A DNA stretch of 64,000 nt from Archivesica marissinica (lineage: Eukaryota > Mollusca > Bivalvia > Venerida > Vesicomyidae): positions 453,740 to 517,739 of the forward strand of contig JABXNX010000024.1 of assembly GCA_014843695.1 (NCBI GenBank), in the 5' to 3' direction. The notes under the pieces were generated by a model, which was not told the origin of the DNA, made no database searches, and worked only from the letters and a program-made list of their open reading frames with translations. The position numbers were made by a program, and so were the translations under genes. Below, piece after piece: positions 9,926-20,400 of the stretch. Positions within the stretch are counted from its first letter, which is position 1; each line of letters starts with the position of its first letter.

Positions 9926-12053
9926 TCAATAGTGTTCCTTTACTCCGCCTTGCCAGTTTGTCGGTTTAGACTCCGAGATCATCAAGTTGACCCTTCTTAT
10001 ATTCATCGACATTCTGAGGACCGTCATTTCTTGCCCGATGGTATTTATCTTCCAGTTTCGCTCTATTTGTATGCCGCCATGTTTTGTACTTTTGTGTCTT
10101 TTATATTTTTGCTGACGTCTTTCTCGTTTCGATGTTGTCAATAGATACCTGGAGGGTTTCGGCGACAAGGTGTGTGTGGTGATTTTTGCTAGCTTCCTGT
10201 CCACTGAATCTTTCAGTGAATTGTTCAAATGAAGTGTTTTTGAAGCCAGCACTCCTGCAAAGTTACGTGAGCGATTGATTTCTTTGTGCATTGTTGAGAG
10301 AGTGGCCCGGTTGAATGCTTCGCATTTCTGTGTCGAGGTCTGGCTGGCAACACTTTGTACAGCCTGCTCGCTCAGTCGGACTTCCAAAATTGTTTCGAAG
10401 AGTGTTCTGTCATTATCCGTCAATTTCAGCGGCTGTATACCATGTGTGAGAGGAAATTTGGACTTGTACCACCAGTCGCCTACACCACCTATGCCCGAGC
10501 AGACAAGTTATTTGTGTGGACAATAGCTGCAGTTTCCCTCGTAACACTGGATTGTAGCAGCACGGATGGAAGGTAAGAGGTGTACCACTGATGTGATATC
10601 ACCGTCTCCTATTATACGCAGCTCCTCAATCACAGTGCTACATCTGCATCTTATATCCTTGGCCAAGGCTGCCAGAGCTTGTCTTCTAGCTTCTCAGGTC
10701 TTCTTCCCTGGAAACATATCCGTACTGAAGTGGGCATTTCTGGTGCGTCTAATTTGACCACTTCCAAGATGGTTTGGATCAGCCTGCCTTGACACTTTCC
10801 AGGAGCTTTCCAGCTGGTCATATACGTCCTGCATGCCAAGGTATGCTTTGGTGTCTCCATCTGTAGTCAATGTTCGCACGAATATATCCTCCAGGGAGAA
10901 ATTTTCTGCGATATCGTGTGCCATTCTTCTTTCGGAATGCGGCTGCATGTATTGTGTATTTGCTGTGCATCCTGCATGGCCATCAGGACACGTCGCCTCA
11001 AAGTTCCGGTTTCTAAGATACGCTCCGGTCCAACACAGTTTGTTTTCAATGGCCAGGCCAATTATATATTTGCTGGAGGTGTGGTTCTCAATTCAATGGC
11101 CACACCATAAGCCTGAGTGGCAGCTTGTCCAGGTTTGTATGATGATGTCAACCTGTTGGCATTGTACCGGCCATCGAACGACATGTCAAAATGTTGCGGA
11201 TTTGGAGCACCTTGTTCTCGGTTGTGTTTTATAACTAACTGCCTCTTTTTGGCCATGTCTGAGTTGTTCAGTTCCTGCACGTTGAAACCGGTCTTGTTTA
11301 CTAACTTCTGCATGTGCCTGCTGGCAGGTGGTGGTATGTCCAGGGAACTTAACAGTAAGTTTGCCTTTGAAATTCCTATAGGCATGTCCATCAGTGCTGA
11401 CGCGAGCATCATGTTAATGGCAGCACCGCGGTTGTCGATACATGTTTCGTAAGTCCTGTATCTCTCGCTAATGAACTGGCAGTTATCGCACTTAAACTGG
11501 AGTTTTGATCCAAGACCAAGTTTCTGTTCATAAATGAGGCTTACACTAAGTCAGCACTTAAACTGGAGTTTTGATCCAAGACCAAGTTTCTGTTCATAAA
11601 TGAGGCTTACACTAAGTATCCTGCACTTTCAGATAAATTCCTGTTTGTTTCAGAGATTGTATTCATCATTGAAATGACCAAATTCAAGTCCATAATCCGA
11701 TTTCCCAGGTGAACGGCATTTCCCTCTTGTTTCCCGTCCTGATGCAGCCGAAGTGATGGCGTCGTGTCTTCTGTCGCTGACTAGTGTGGTGGCGTATTGT
11801 TGGTAGCCTCAGAACTAGTTCCTGGCTGGTCAAGGTCCTCATCAGTTTTACGGTAAGCTTGCAACTTTCGGTGCTTTAGCTGAAACATACTGCCGGAAGC
11901 ACACCTCTTCAATTTTCCTTTTGCCATGTTGGATGAAATATGATAAGTGAAACTCACTATTCTGACTTGTCTGTATATTGCTTTGGAATCAAATGATGCA
12001 TCCATTCTGTCAGACATATCTAGGTAGCATGGTGTTGAACTGCAATGTCCCAA
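9926..12053 (-). pseudogene. Mutator-like transposase, copy 1 (broken)
   Basis: A likely start is the MAKGKLKR methionine at 11927 (context AACATGGC); the open frame reaches further upstream to 12053. The order of blocks matches the animal Mutator-like transposase domain family: a Cys pair (KCDNCQF in copy 2), a CIDNRGAAINMMLA helix, LDIPPPAS, a DGRYNA catalytic-type strand, KPGQA..QAYGVA, ENKLCWTGAYLRNR, CPDGHA.CTANT, TTDGDTKAYLGM, and a C-terminal KCEAFNRATLS..NRSRNFAG. Lesions are an in-frame TAG at 11781-11783, a 64-bp tandem duplication near 11495-11620, an insertion near 11080, and an Arg-to-stop change near 10697. Unlike copy 2 it keeps the CWTGAY segment and an intact frame across the EVRL..KCEAF joint. 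These transposases normally cut and paste DNA through a DDE/RNase H-like core. Confidence 0.8.
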
Positions 12054-12059
12054 GAGACA

Positions 12060-12664
12060 GACCTACGCTGGCAGGTACTGATAGCTCGATGCTAATAGTC
12101 TGCTTAATAGCCATTGTTTACAGACTGGGGTGTCATTGGAACTCTATTATCAGTAGTGTGTTCTCTCCACTGTTTTCTTAAGTTTGGTTCATTGAGATTT
12201 ATTTGTTTATACATGGATTTATTAGCAATTCTGGTATGAAATACACTATCTGTGCTAGTTGCTGCAGAGAAATCATGAAACAATGAGCAGTGATATGTGC
12301 AAATTTGCATAGAAAACTGTCATTTTCTCAATATAATAACTCATAAGGCCAACCAAATCTTACTAATTGGCTTCATGTCCTCTTCAAGTAAAAGGTACAC
12401 CATCTAACTGTCATTATGCACTTTAGTTCATGCAAATCTATGGAGTACTTTTGAAATTGGAGCCTATTATGTAAAGCCAGTGTTTTGCTCGATAAGTACA
12501 TTTCCGAGCTCTTTCGACAGGACAATTTCTCATTTTTTTGAATGACTACTGTATCATAGTGAATCTATCCAGACATGTTCTTATACTGTTTTGTTTCTCG
12601 TAATATATGTAAAAGCTTGAATAACTAGCAAATTGAAGGTTTGCAAAACTCTTAGTGCATATAT
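12060..12664. other. Non-coding flank of unit 1
   Basis: Shared almost base for base with the corresponding flank of unit 2 (16167-16767). It lies upstream of the transposase and so may contain its promoter. No TATA box or ORF stands out. Confidence 0.5.
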
Positions 12665-13197
12665 ACGTGTGACCCCACTGGGAAATTGGTTCCGGGTCGT
12701 TGTACCCTAGAAAGTAGTTTTTGCAAACAAGCAGACCATAATTTGATGATGTTTTACTGTAGAACCAGAGACTGTTTGCATTTCTTATTGTGTTTGTGGT
12801 GCATCTGTGGCATTTGTGTTCATTTGAAGAAGACTTTTTGTGAATTTATTTCAGTACTACTTGCTCCAGAGCATTGATGAGTAAACAGCCCTACATGACA
12901 GCTATGATCCCTACGCATTCCATTTTCAACCGGTGTTTGTTTACATTTGAAAATTGTGAAAAACTTTGATGGTGATGCCATGACTTAGTTGTGTCTAACA
13001 GCAAGTAGCAGCCCTGGAGTTTACAGAACTGCATGCGGTAAAAGTTGATTCTTGTTTGGAACTGAGAATTTGACTGTGACAGTTCATCGATTTACTATAG
13101 CACGAAGAAGGAGAAAATACAGTGGTGTGCATCCTATATTTGAAAGGCAGAATTGTGTTTAGATTTGAATAACTCAGCAAGTATTGCACCCACAACC

Positions 13198-13875
13198 ATG
13201 AAACTTCACACCCAAGTAGCTGATTGGTATAAAAATCTGGCATACACAGCATTTGATCAAGGTGGGTCAAATTTTAATTTTATTTGAAATTTAATATTTA
13301 AATTTATATCTTTCCGGTCTATTAGAGTTATTTCCCTTGGACCATGAGCTATCAGTAATATGTTCCTGTCGTCTGCAATCATTCCCGGATAAAATCTAAC
13401 AATTTGTTGCTAGTGTCACAAGCTTCAATCTTAATTTCACATTTAATTTGTGATTTTAAAAGTTTAAAAAAAATTTATTTAAAAAAACCTGAAATATTGT
13501 ATTTTCACTGGGTTTCTTTAGTTTTGAACAGGAAACTTCACATGAGCAGCATATTGTACCCTAATGGTGACTGCATACTATGGACGGCTGTGTTAATAAG
13601 CAAGGTTATGGTCAATTTCATTACAGAGACCCTCAGGATTAATGCACTGCTGGGCATCGAACACGAACTGCTCACCGTGTTGCTTTGATGTTGCACCCAG
13701 CCAGCAAGCATCACATTTATGCAACACTAAATTGTGCATAAACGTGAAGCACCTTGTTTTTGAGGGAAATGCATCTAATAACATGAGAAAAACTTGTTTT
13801 TCAATTTCTAGGTGCTGCGGCCACAACATGAATGGGTCAATCTTACCAGATTGTCTGATTCATTTACAGGAGTGA
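13198..13875 (+). pseudogene. His-Me finger nuclease, two exons, copy 2
   Basis: Exon 1 is 13198-13261 (donor AAG|GTGGGT); exon 2 begins at 13522 after TTTCTTTAG and runs to the TGA at 13873-13875, giving a product of about 140 residues if intact. The minisatellite of copy 1 is absent: the 59-base word occurs once. Two lesions break the frame: one C missing in TGGACGGC (TGGACCGGC elsewhere) near 13585, and a 22-base deletion between two TTTGATG words near 13687, just after the AHR helix. SHLCNTKLCINVKHL and the closing RCCGH are intact. Confidence 0.7.
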
Positions 13876-14131
13876 TATGTTATTATTTATGTTTCAGTTC
13901 TTAATTATATAGTACTGCCTGCTTCATATTCTAGATTCTGACCGTGTGTGTCTGGGGAGTGGAGTGTGTGGGGGGGGGTAAAGGAGGGAAGAGAGTAGCA
14001 TGAAAAATATGTATGTTTTATTTCATATTTGTAGGGTTCCCCGTTTCGGTCGGCTTCAGACCATCATCAGACATTCTGCCATGAATGTGACGGAGTTGTT
14101 TGTTGGATTTGAAGGTGTATGTGTGCGTGTT

Positions 14132-16160
14132 TCAATAGTGTTCCTTTACTCCGCCTTGCCGGTTGGTCGGTTTAGACTCGAGATCATCAAGTTGACCCTT
14201 CTTGTATTCATCGACATTCTGAGGACCGGCATTTCTTGCCCGAACGTATTTATCTTCCAGTTTCGCTCTATTTGTATGCCGCCATGTTTTGTACTGTTGT
14301 GTCTTTTTATAGTTTTGCTGACGTCTTTCTCGTTTCGATGTTGTCAATAGATACCGGGAGGGTTTCGGCGACAAGGTGTGTGTGGTGATTTTTGCTAGCT
14401 TCCTGTCCACTGAATCTTTCAGGGAATTGTTCAAATGAAGTGTTTTTGAAGCCAGCACTCCTGCAAAGTTACGTGAGCGATTGATTTCTTTCGGCATTGT
14501 TGAGAGAGTGGCCCGGTTGAATGCTTCACATTTCTGTGTCGAGGTCTGGCTGGCAACACTTCGTACAGCTGTGTCAGTCGGACTTCCAAAATTGTTTCGA
14601 AGAGTGTTCTGTCATTATCCGTCAATTTCAGCTGCTGTATACCATGTGTGAGAAGAAATGTGGACTTGTACCAGCAGTCGCCTACACCACCTATGCCCGA
14701 GCAGACAAGTGATTCGTGTGGACAATAGCTGCAGTTTCCCCCGTAACACTGGATTGTAGCAGCACTGATGGAAGGTAAGAGGTGTACCACTGATGTGATA
14801 TCACCGTCTCCTATTATACGCAGCTCCTCAATCACAGTGCTACATCTGCATTTTATATCCTTGGCCAAGGCTGCCAGAGCTTGTCTTCTAGCTTCTCTGG
14901 TCTTCTTCCCTGGAAATATATCCGTACTGAAGTGGGCATTTCTGGTGCGTCTAATTTGACCACTTCCAAGATGGTTTGGATCAGCCTGCCTTGACACTTT
15001 CCAGGAGCTTCCCAGCTTGTTATATAGGTCCTGCATGCCAAGGTATGCTTTGGTGTCTCCATCTGTAGTCAATGTTTGCACGAGTATATCCTCCAGCGAG
15101 AGATTTTCTGCGATATCGTATGCCATTCTTCTTTCGGAATGCGGCTGCATGTATTGTGTATTTGCTGTGCATTCTGCATGGCCATCAGGACACGTCACCT
15201 CAAAGTTCCGGTTTCTAAGATACGCTCCGGTTTGTTTTCAATGGCCAGGCCAATTATATGTTTGCTGGAGTTCTCAATGGCCACACCATAAGCCTGAGAG
15301 GCAGCTTGTCCAGGTTTGTATGATGATGTGAACCTGTTGGCATTGTACCGGCCATCGAACGACGTGTCGGATTTGGAGCACCTTGTTCTCGGTTGTGTTT
15401 TATAACTAACTGCCTCTTTTTGGCCATGTCTTGAGTTGTTCAGTTCCTGCACGTTGACACTGGCCTTGTTTACTAACTTCTGCATGTGGCTGCTGGCAGG
15501 TGGTGGTATGTCCAGGGAACTTAACAGTAAGTTTGCCTTTGAAATTCCTATTGGCATGTCCATCAGTGCTGACGCGAGCATCATGTTAATGGCAGCACCG
15601 CGGTTGTCGATACATGTTTCGTAAGTCCTGTATCTCTCGCTAATGAACTGGCAGTTATCGCACTTAAACTGGAGTTTTGATCCAAGACCAAGTTTCTGTT
15701 CAGAAATGAGGCTTACACTAAGTATCCTGCACTTTTCAGATAAATTCCTGTGTGTTTCAGAGATTGTATTCATCATTGAAATGACCAAATTCAAGTCCAT
15801 AATCCGATTTCCCAGGTGAACGGCATTTCCCTCTTGTTTCCCGTCCTGATGCAGCCGAAGTGATGGCGTCGTGTCTTCTGTCGCTGACTGGTGTGGTGGC
15901 GTATTGTTGGTGGCCTCAGAACTAGTTCCTGGCTGGTCAAGGTCCTCATCAGTTTTACGGTAAGCTTGCAACTTTCGGTGCTTTAGCTGAAACATACTGC
16001 CGGAAGCACGCCTCTTCAATTTTCCTTTTGCCATGTTGGATGAAATATGATAAGTGAAACTCACTATTCTGACTTGTCTGTATATTGCTTTGGAATCAAA
16101 TGATGCATCCATTCTGTCAGACATATCTAGGTAGCATGGTGTTGAACTGCAATGTCCCAA
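14132..16160 (-). pseudogene. Mutator-like transposase, copy 2 (two frameshifts)
   Basis: Two long open frames cover most of the protein: residues from 16160 (or the better MAKGK start at 16034) to 15195, then 15198 to 14431, then 14497 to 14132 in a third frame. The breaks are an 11-bp deletion near 15230, which removes the LCW part of the ENKLCWTGAY segment seen in copy 1, and a net 4-base loss near 14575. Visible motifs are FKCDNCQFISER, LDIPPPASSHMQKL, FDGRYNANRF, CPDGHAECTANT, LTTDGDTKAYLGMQ, ADPNHLG, CYGGNCSYCPHESLVC, HGIQQLKLTDNDR and the basic C-terminal KRERRQQNYKK. A Cys/His-rich CYGGNCSYC..H..VC cluster is typical of this family. Its 3' end faces the nuclease gene. Confidence 0.85.
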
Positions 16161-17300
16161 GAGACAGACCTACGCTGGCAGGTACTGATAGCTCGATGCT
16201 AATAGTCTGCTTAATAGCCATTGTTTACAGACTGGGGTGTCATTGGAACTCTATTATCAGTAGTGTGTTCTCTCCACTGTTTTCTTAAGTTTGGTTCATT
16301 GAGATTTATTTGTTTATACATGGATTAGCAATTCTGGTATGAAATACACTATCTGTGCTAGTTGCTGCAGAGAAATCATGAAACAATGAGCAGTGATATG
16401 TGCAAATTTGCATAGAAAACTGTCATTTTCTCAATATAATAACTCATAAGGCCAACCAAATCTTACTAATTGGCTTCATGTCCTCTTCAAGTAAAAGGTA
16501 CAACATCTAACTGTCATTATGCACTTTAGTTCATGCAAATCTATGGAGTACTTTTGAAATTGGAGCCTATTATGTAAAGCCAGTGTTTTGCTCGATAAGT
16601 ACATTTCCGAGCTCTTTCGACAGGACAATTTCTCATTTTTTTGAATGACTACTGTATCATAGTGAATCTATCCAGGCATGTTCTTATACTGTTTTGTTTC
16701 TCGTAATATATGTAAAAGCTTGAATAACTAGCAAATTGAAGGTTTGCAAAACTCTTAGTGCATATATACGTGTGACCCCACTGGGAAATTGGTTCCGGGT
16801 CGTTGTACCCTAGAAAGTAGTTTTTGCAAACAAGCAGACCATAATTTGATGATGTTTTACTGTAGAACCAGAGACTGTTTGCATTTCTTATTGTGTTTGT
16901 GGTGCATCTGTGGCATTTGTGTTCATTTGAAGAAGACTTTTTGTGAATTTATTTCAGTACTACTTGCTCCAGAGCATTGATGAGTAAACAGCCCTACATG
17001 ACAGCTATGATCCCTACGCATTCCATTTTCAACCGGTGTTTGTTTACATTTGAAAATTGTGAAAAACTTTGATGGTGATGCCATGACTTAGTTGTGTCTA
17101 ACAGCAAGTAGCAGCCCTGGAGTTTACAGAACTGCATGCGGTAAAAGTTGATTCTTGTTTGGAACTGAGAATTTGACTGTGACAGTTCATCGATTTACTA
17201 TAGCACGAAGAAGGAGAAAATACAGTGGTGTGCATCCTATATTTGAAAGGCAGAATTGTGTTTAGATTTGAATAACTCAGCAAGTATTGCACCCACAACC

Positions 17301-17756
17301 ATGAAACTTCACACCCAAGTAGCTGATTGGTATAAAAATCTGGCATACACAGCATTTGATCAAGGTGGGTCAAATTTTAATTTTATTTGAAATTTAATAT
17401 TTAATATTTAAATCTTTCCGGTCTATTAGAGTTATTTCCCTTGGATCATGAGCTATGAGTAATATGTTCCTGTCGTCTGCAAATCATTCCCTCGGGATGA
17501 ATGCACTGCTGGGCATCGAACACGAACTGCTCACCGTGTTGCTTTGATGGTACTCTACAAGGACTTTGATGTTGCACCCAGCCAGCAAGCATCACATTTA
17601 TGCAACACTAAATTGTGCATAAACGTGAAGCACCTTGTTTTTGAGGGAAATGCATCTAATAACATGAGAAAAACTTGTTTTTCAATTTCTAGGTGCTGCG
17701 GCCACAACATGAATGGGTCAATCTTACCAGATTGTCTGATTCATTTACAGGAGTGA
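17301..17756 (+). pseudogene. His-Me finger nuclease, copy 3 (internally deleted)
   Basis: Exon 1 (17301-17364) is intact. A deletion joins intron sequence at about 17490 directly to the middle of exon 2 (CTCGGGATGAATGC), removing the acceptor and the first strand of the domain. The AHR helix, SHLCNTKLCINVKHL and RCCGH remain, ending at 17756. Confidence 0.65.
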
Positions 17757-18024
17757 TATGTTATTATTTATGTTTCAGTTCTTAATTATATAGTACTGCC
17801 TGCTTCATATTCTAGATTCTGACCGTGTGTGTCTGGGGAGTGGAGTGTGTGTGTTGTGGGGGGTGGGGGGTTAAAGGAGGGAAGAGAGTAGCATGAAAAA
17901 TATGTATGTTTTATTTCATATTTGTAGGGTTCCCCGTTTCGGTCGGCTTCAGACCATCATCAGACATTCTGCCATGAATGTGACGGAGTTGTTTGTTGGA
18001 TTTGAAGGTGTATGTGTGCGTGTT

Positions 18025-18462
18025 TCAATAGTGTTCCTTTACTCCGCCTTGCCGGTTGGTCGGTTTAGACTCGAGATCATCAAGTTGACCCTTCTTGTAT
18101 TCATCGACATTCTGAGGACCGGCATTTCTTGCCCGAACGTATTTATCTTCCAGTTTCGCTCTATTTGTATGCCACCATGTTTTGTACTGTTGTGTCTTTT
18201 TATAGTTTTGCTGACGTCTTTCTCGTTTCGATGTTGTCAATAGATACCGGGAGGGTTTCGGCGACAAGGTGTGTGTGGTGATTTTTGCTAGCTTCCTGTC
18301 CACTGAATCTTTCAGGGAATTGTTTAAATGAAGTGTTTTTGAAGCCAGCATTCCTGCAAAGTTACGTGAGCGATTGATTTCTTTAGGCATTGTTGAGAGA
18401 GTGGCCCGGTTGAATGCTTCGCATTTATGTGTCGAGGTCTGGCTGGCAACACTTCGTACAGC
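18025..18462 (-). pseudogene. Mutator-like transposase, copy 3, C-terminal part
   Basis: The open frame from the gap edge down to 18025 encodes the last ~145 residues, including THKCEAFNRATLS, NRSRNFAG and the basic tail. It is intact over the visible part; the rest lies in or beyond the gap. Confidence 0.75.
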
Positions 18463-19462
18463 NNNNNNNNNNNNNNNNNNNNNNNNNNNNNNNNNNNNNN
18501 NNNNNNNNNNNNNNNNNNNNNNNNNNNNNNNNNNNNNNNNNNNNNNNNNNNNNNNNNNNNNNNNNNNNNNNNNNNNNNNNNNNNNNNNNNNNNNNNNNNN
18601 NNNNNNNNNNNNNNNNNNNNNNNNNNNNNNNNNNNNNNNNNNNNNNNNNNNNNNNNNNNNNNNNNNNNNNNNNNNNNNNNNNNNNNNNNNNNNNNNNNNN
18701 NNNNNNNNNNNNNNNNNNNNNNNNNNNNNNNNNNNNNNNNNNNNNNNNNNNNNNNNNNNNNNNNNNNNNNNNNNNNNNNNNNNNNNNNNNNNNNNNNNNN
18801 NNNNNNNNNNNNNNNNNNNNNNNNNNNNNNNNNNNNNNNNNNNNNNNNNNNNNNNNNNNNNNNNNNNNNNNNNNNNNNNNNNNNNNNNNNNNNNNNNNNN
18901 NNNNNNNNNNNNNNNNNNNNNNNNNNNNNNNNNNNNNNNNNNNNNNNNNNNNNNNNNNNNNNNNNNNNNNNNNNNNNNNNNNNNNNNNNNNNNNNNNNNN
19001 NNNNNNNNNNNNNNNNNNNNNNNNNNNNNNNNNNNNNNNNNNNNNNNNNNNNNNNNNNNNNNNNNNNNNNNNNNNNNNNNNNNNNNNNNNNNNNNNNNNN
19101 NNNNNNNNNNNNNNNNNNNNNNNNNNNNNNNNNNNNNNNNNNNNNNNNNNNNNNNNNNNNNNNNNNNNNNNNNNNNNNNNNNNNNNNNNNNNNNNNNNNN
19201 NNNNNNNNNNNNNNNNNNNNNNNNNNNNNNNNNNNNNNNNNNNNNNNNNNNNNNNNNNNNNNNNNNNNNNNNNNNNNNNNNNNNNNNNNNNNNNNNNNNN
19301 NNNNNNNNNNNNNNNNNNNNNNNNNNNNNNNNNNNNNNNNNNNNNNNNNNNNNNNNNNNNNNNNNNNNNNNNNNNNNNNNNNNNNNNNNNNNNNNNNNNN
19401 NNNNNNNNNNNNNNNNNNNNNNNNNNNNNNNNNNNNNNNNNNNNNNNNNNNNNNNNNNNNNN
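18463..19462. other. Assembly gap of exactly 1000 N
   Basis: A run of 1000 undetermined bases, a conventional placeholder length. It falls inside the tandem Mutator-like array, and the sequence to its right does not continue the unit. The true array size is unknown. Confidence 0.98.
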
Positions 19463-19711
19463 GTTAACTGGGGGGTGTAAAATGTATACAACATATGTTA
19501 ATGGTGTATAATTTATTCCAGGTGGGAGGTGCAGATCTATAAGAATGTATATAAATGAATGTAAAATGGATATTTATTTGATTACTAGTACATGAATGTT
19601 TCTTTCTATAGTATATATAATAATGCTACTTATATTTATTTTATAATATCTATACTAATCATTGCAAAATAAATGTTTGAAACTATATTTCACATGTTTG
19701 TGTGTAAATAC

Positions 19712-19844
19712 CTGATGTCAAGCTCTGACAAAATTTTCCTTTTCTTCGATTCTGTAGCAGGCTCTCGCTCGCGTCTGGCCGGTGTACATTTGTCGAATGG
19801 ATTTGCAGGCAAAGGATCTGGATATGTGTCGGTTGGGTGCCCTT
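19712..19844 (-). CDS. Possible internal exon, unknown gene
   Basis: On the minus strand a 133-base open segment is framed by an acceptor (ATTTTCCAG, exon from 19844) and a donor (CATCAG|GTATTT, exon end 19712). The peptide is Pro- and Lys/Arg-rich (YPDPLPANPF, ESKKRKILSELD), which looks like a disordered region with a possible nuclear localisation signal. No family is recognised and no partner exons are seen. Confidence 0.3.
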
Positions 19845-20200
19845 CTGGAAAATGTTGAAATATATAAATGTGAAACAATATCAGAAAATATTATATACTA
19901 GCGGATCGATGGCTAACATACTCGTAATCCAGAGGTTGCATATTTGATCCCCCAATATACCATACTAATGTGTGTGGAGTATGTAGTCCAGTCATACAGC
20001 ATGGCATTTGGAATTGTTGGGTCCCGGGTTCGACTGAAATCATAGCGTTTTGGATATGGCTTATAACTGCTTGTAAAAGAATTAATATCGGAGCAGACCC
20101 TAGAATGGAGTTCTGTCTACATAAGTCATAAGTGCATTATCCTCCAAATTATTGCGATGACAAATAAATCCAAAACACTACATGTAATACAAAAGTATCA
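19845..20200. repeat. Decayed tRNA-like SINE sequence
   Basis: Contains tRNA-like words (GATCGATGGCTAACATACTC, GGGTCCCGGGTTCGACTG) and, near 20105-20150, the word series AATGGAGTTCTGTCTACAT..GTGCATTATCCTCC, which recurs in diverged form at 20885-20935 and, inverted, at 33478-33525. I take it as one or two old SINEs. Confidence 0.45.
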
Positions 20201-20400
20201 TAGTGTGGCATCCATGGTAGAGCATTGGATTTGGAATCGAAGTGTTCAATACTTTGTCAGGCCACGTATATAGTGCTACTGAATAATGCACCTCACACAC
20301 ATTGCTTAATACTGCCTACTGGTTAACCACTTAGGTCGGCTAAATCTGCCCTAGGAAGACACGTCTCCGCAAGCGGTTTGACATTAATGGAACACATATA
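20201..20400 (+). repeat. tRNA-derived SINE, copy of the 4060 family
   Basis: Matches the element at 4060 through TAGTGTGGCATCCATGGTAG, the CACCTCACACA body, GGTTAACCACTTAGGTCGGC and the tail CTCCGCAAGCGGTTTGACAT. Box B is damaged (AGTGTTCAATAC), so it is probably inactive. Confidence 0.8.

Larger units (their letters stand above)
7879..12664. mobile_element. Mutator-like element, tandem unit 1
   Basis: The unit begins at ACGTGTGACC (7879), the same word that opens unit 2 (12665) and unit 3 (16768). It contains a His-Me nuclease gene (plus strand, 8419-9702) and a Mutator-like transposase gene (minus strand, 9926-12053), tail to tail with about 220 bases between them, then about 600 bases of shared flank. 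Unit 1 is about 680 bases longer than unit 2, mostly because of a 59-bp minisatellite in the nuclease exon and a 64-bp duplication in the transposase. No terminal inverted repeats can be defined, because the right end of the array is lost in the assembly gap. Confidence 0.75.
12665..16767. mobile_element. Mutator-like element, tandem unit 2
   Basis: The best-preserved 4103-base unit: nuclease gene 13198-13875 (plus), transposase 14132-16160 (minus), flank 16167-16767. It is directly joined to units 1 and 3 at ACGTGTGACC with no intervening sequence, as expected of head-to-tail tandem amplification by recombination or rolling replication, not of independent insertions. Confidence 0.8.
16768..18462. 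mobile_element. Mutator-like element, tandem unit 3 (cut by assembly gap)
   Basis: Begins at ACGTGTGACC and follows unit 2 closely until the run of N. Part of the nuclease gene is deleted, and only the C-terminal part of the transposase is present before the gap. Confidence 0.75.

Noticed and set aside
18025..19511. Open frames of 346-489 codons spanning the gap
   Set aside because: Most of each is undetermined N; only the transposase C-terminus at 18025-18462 is real sequence.
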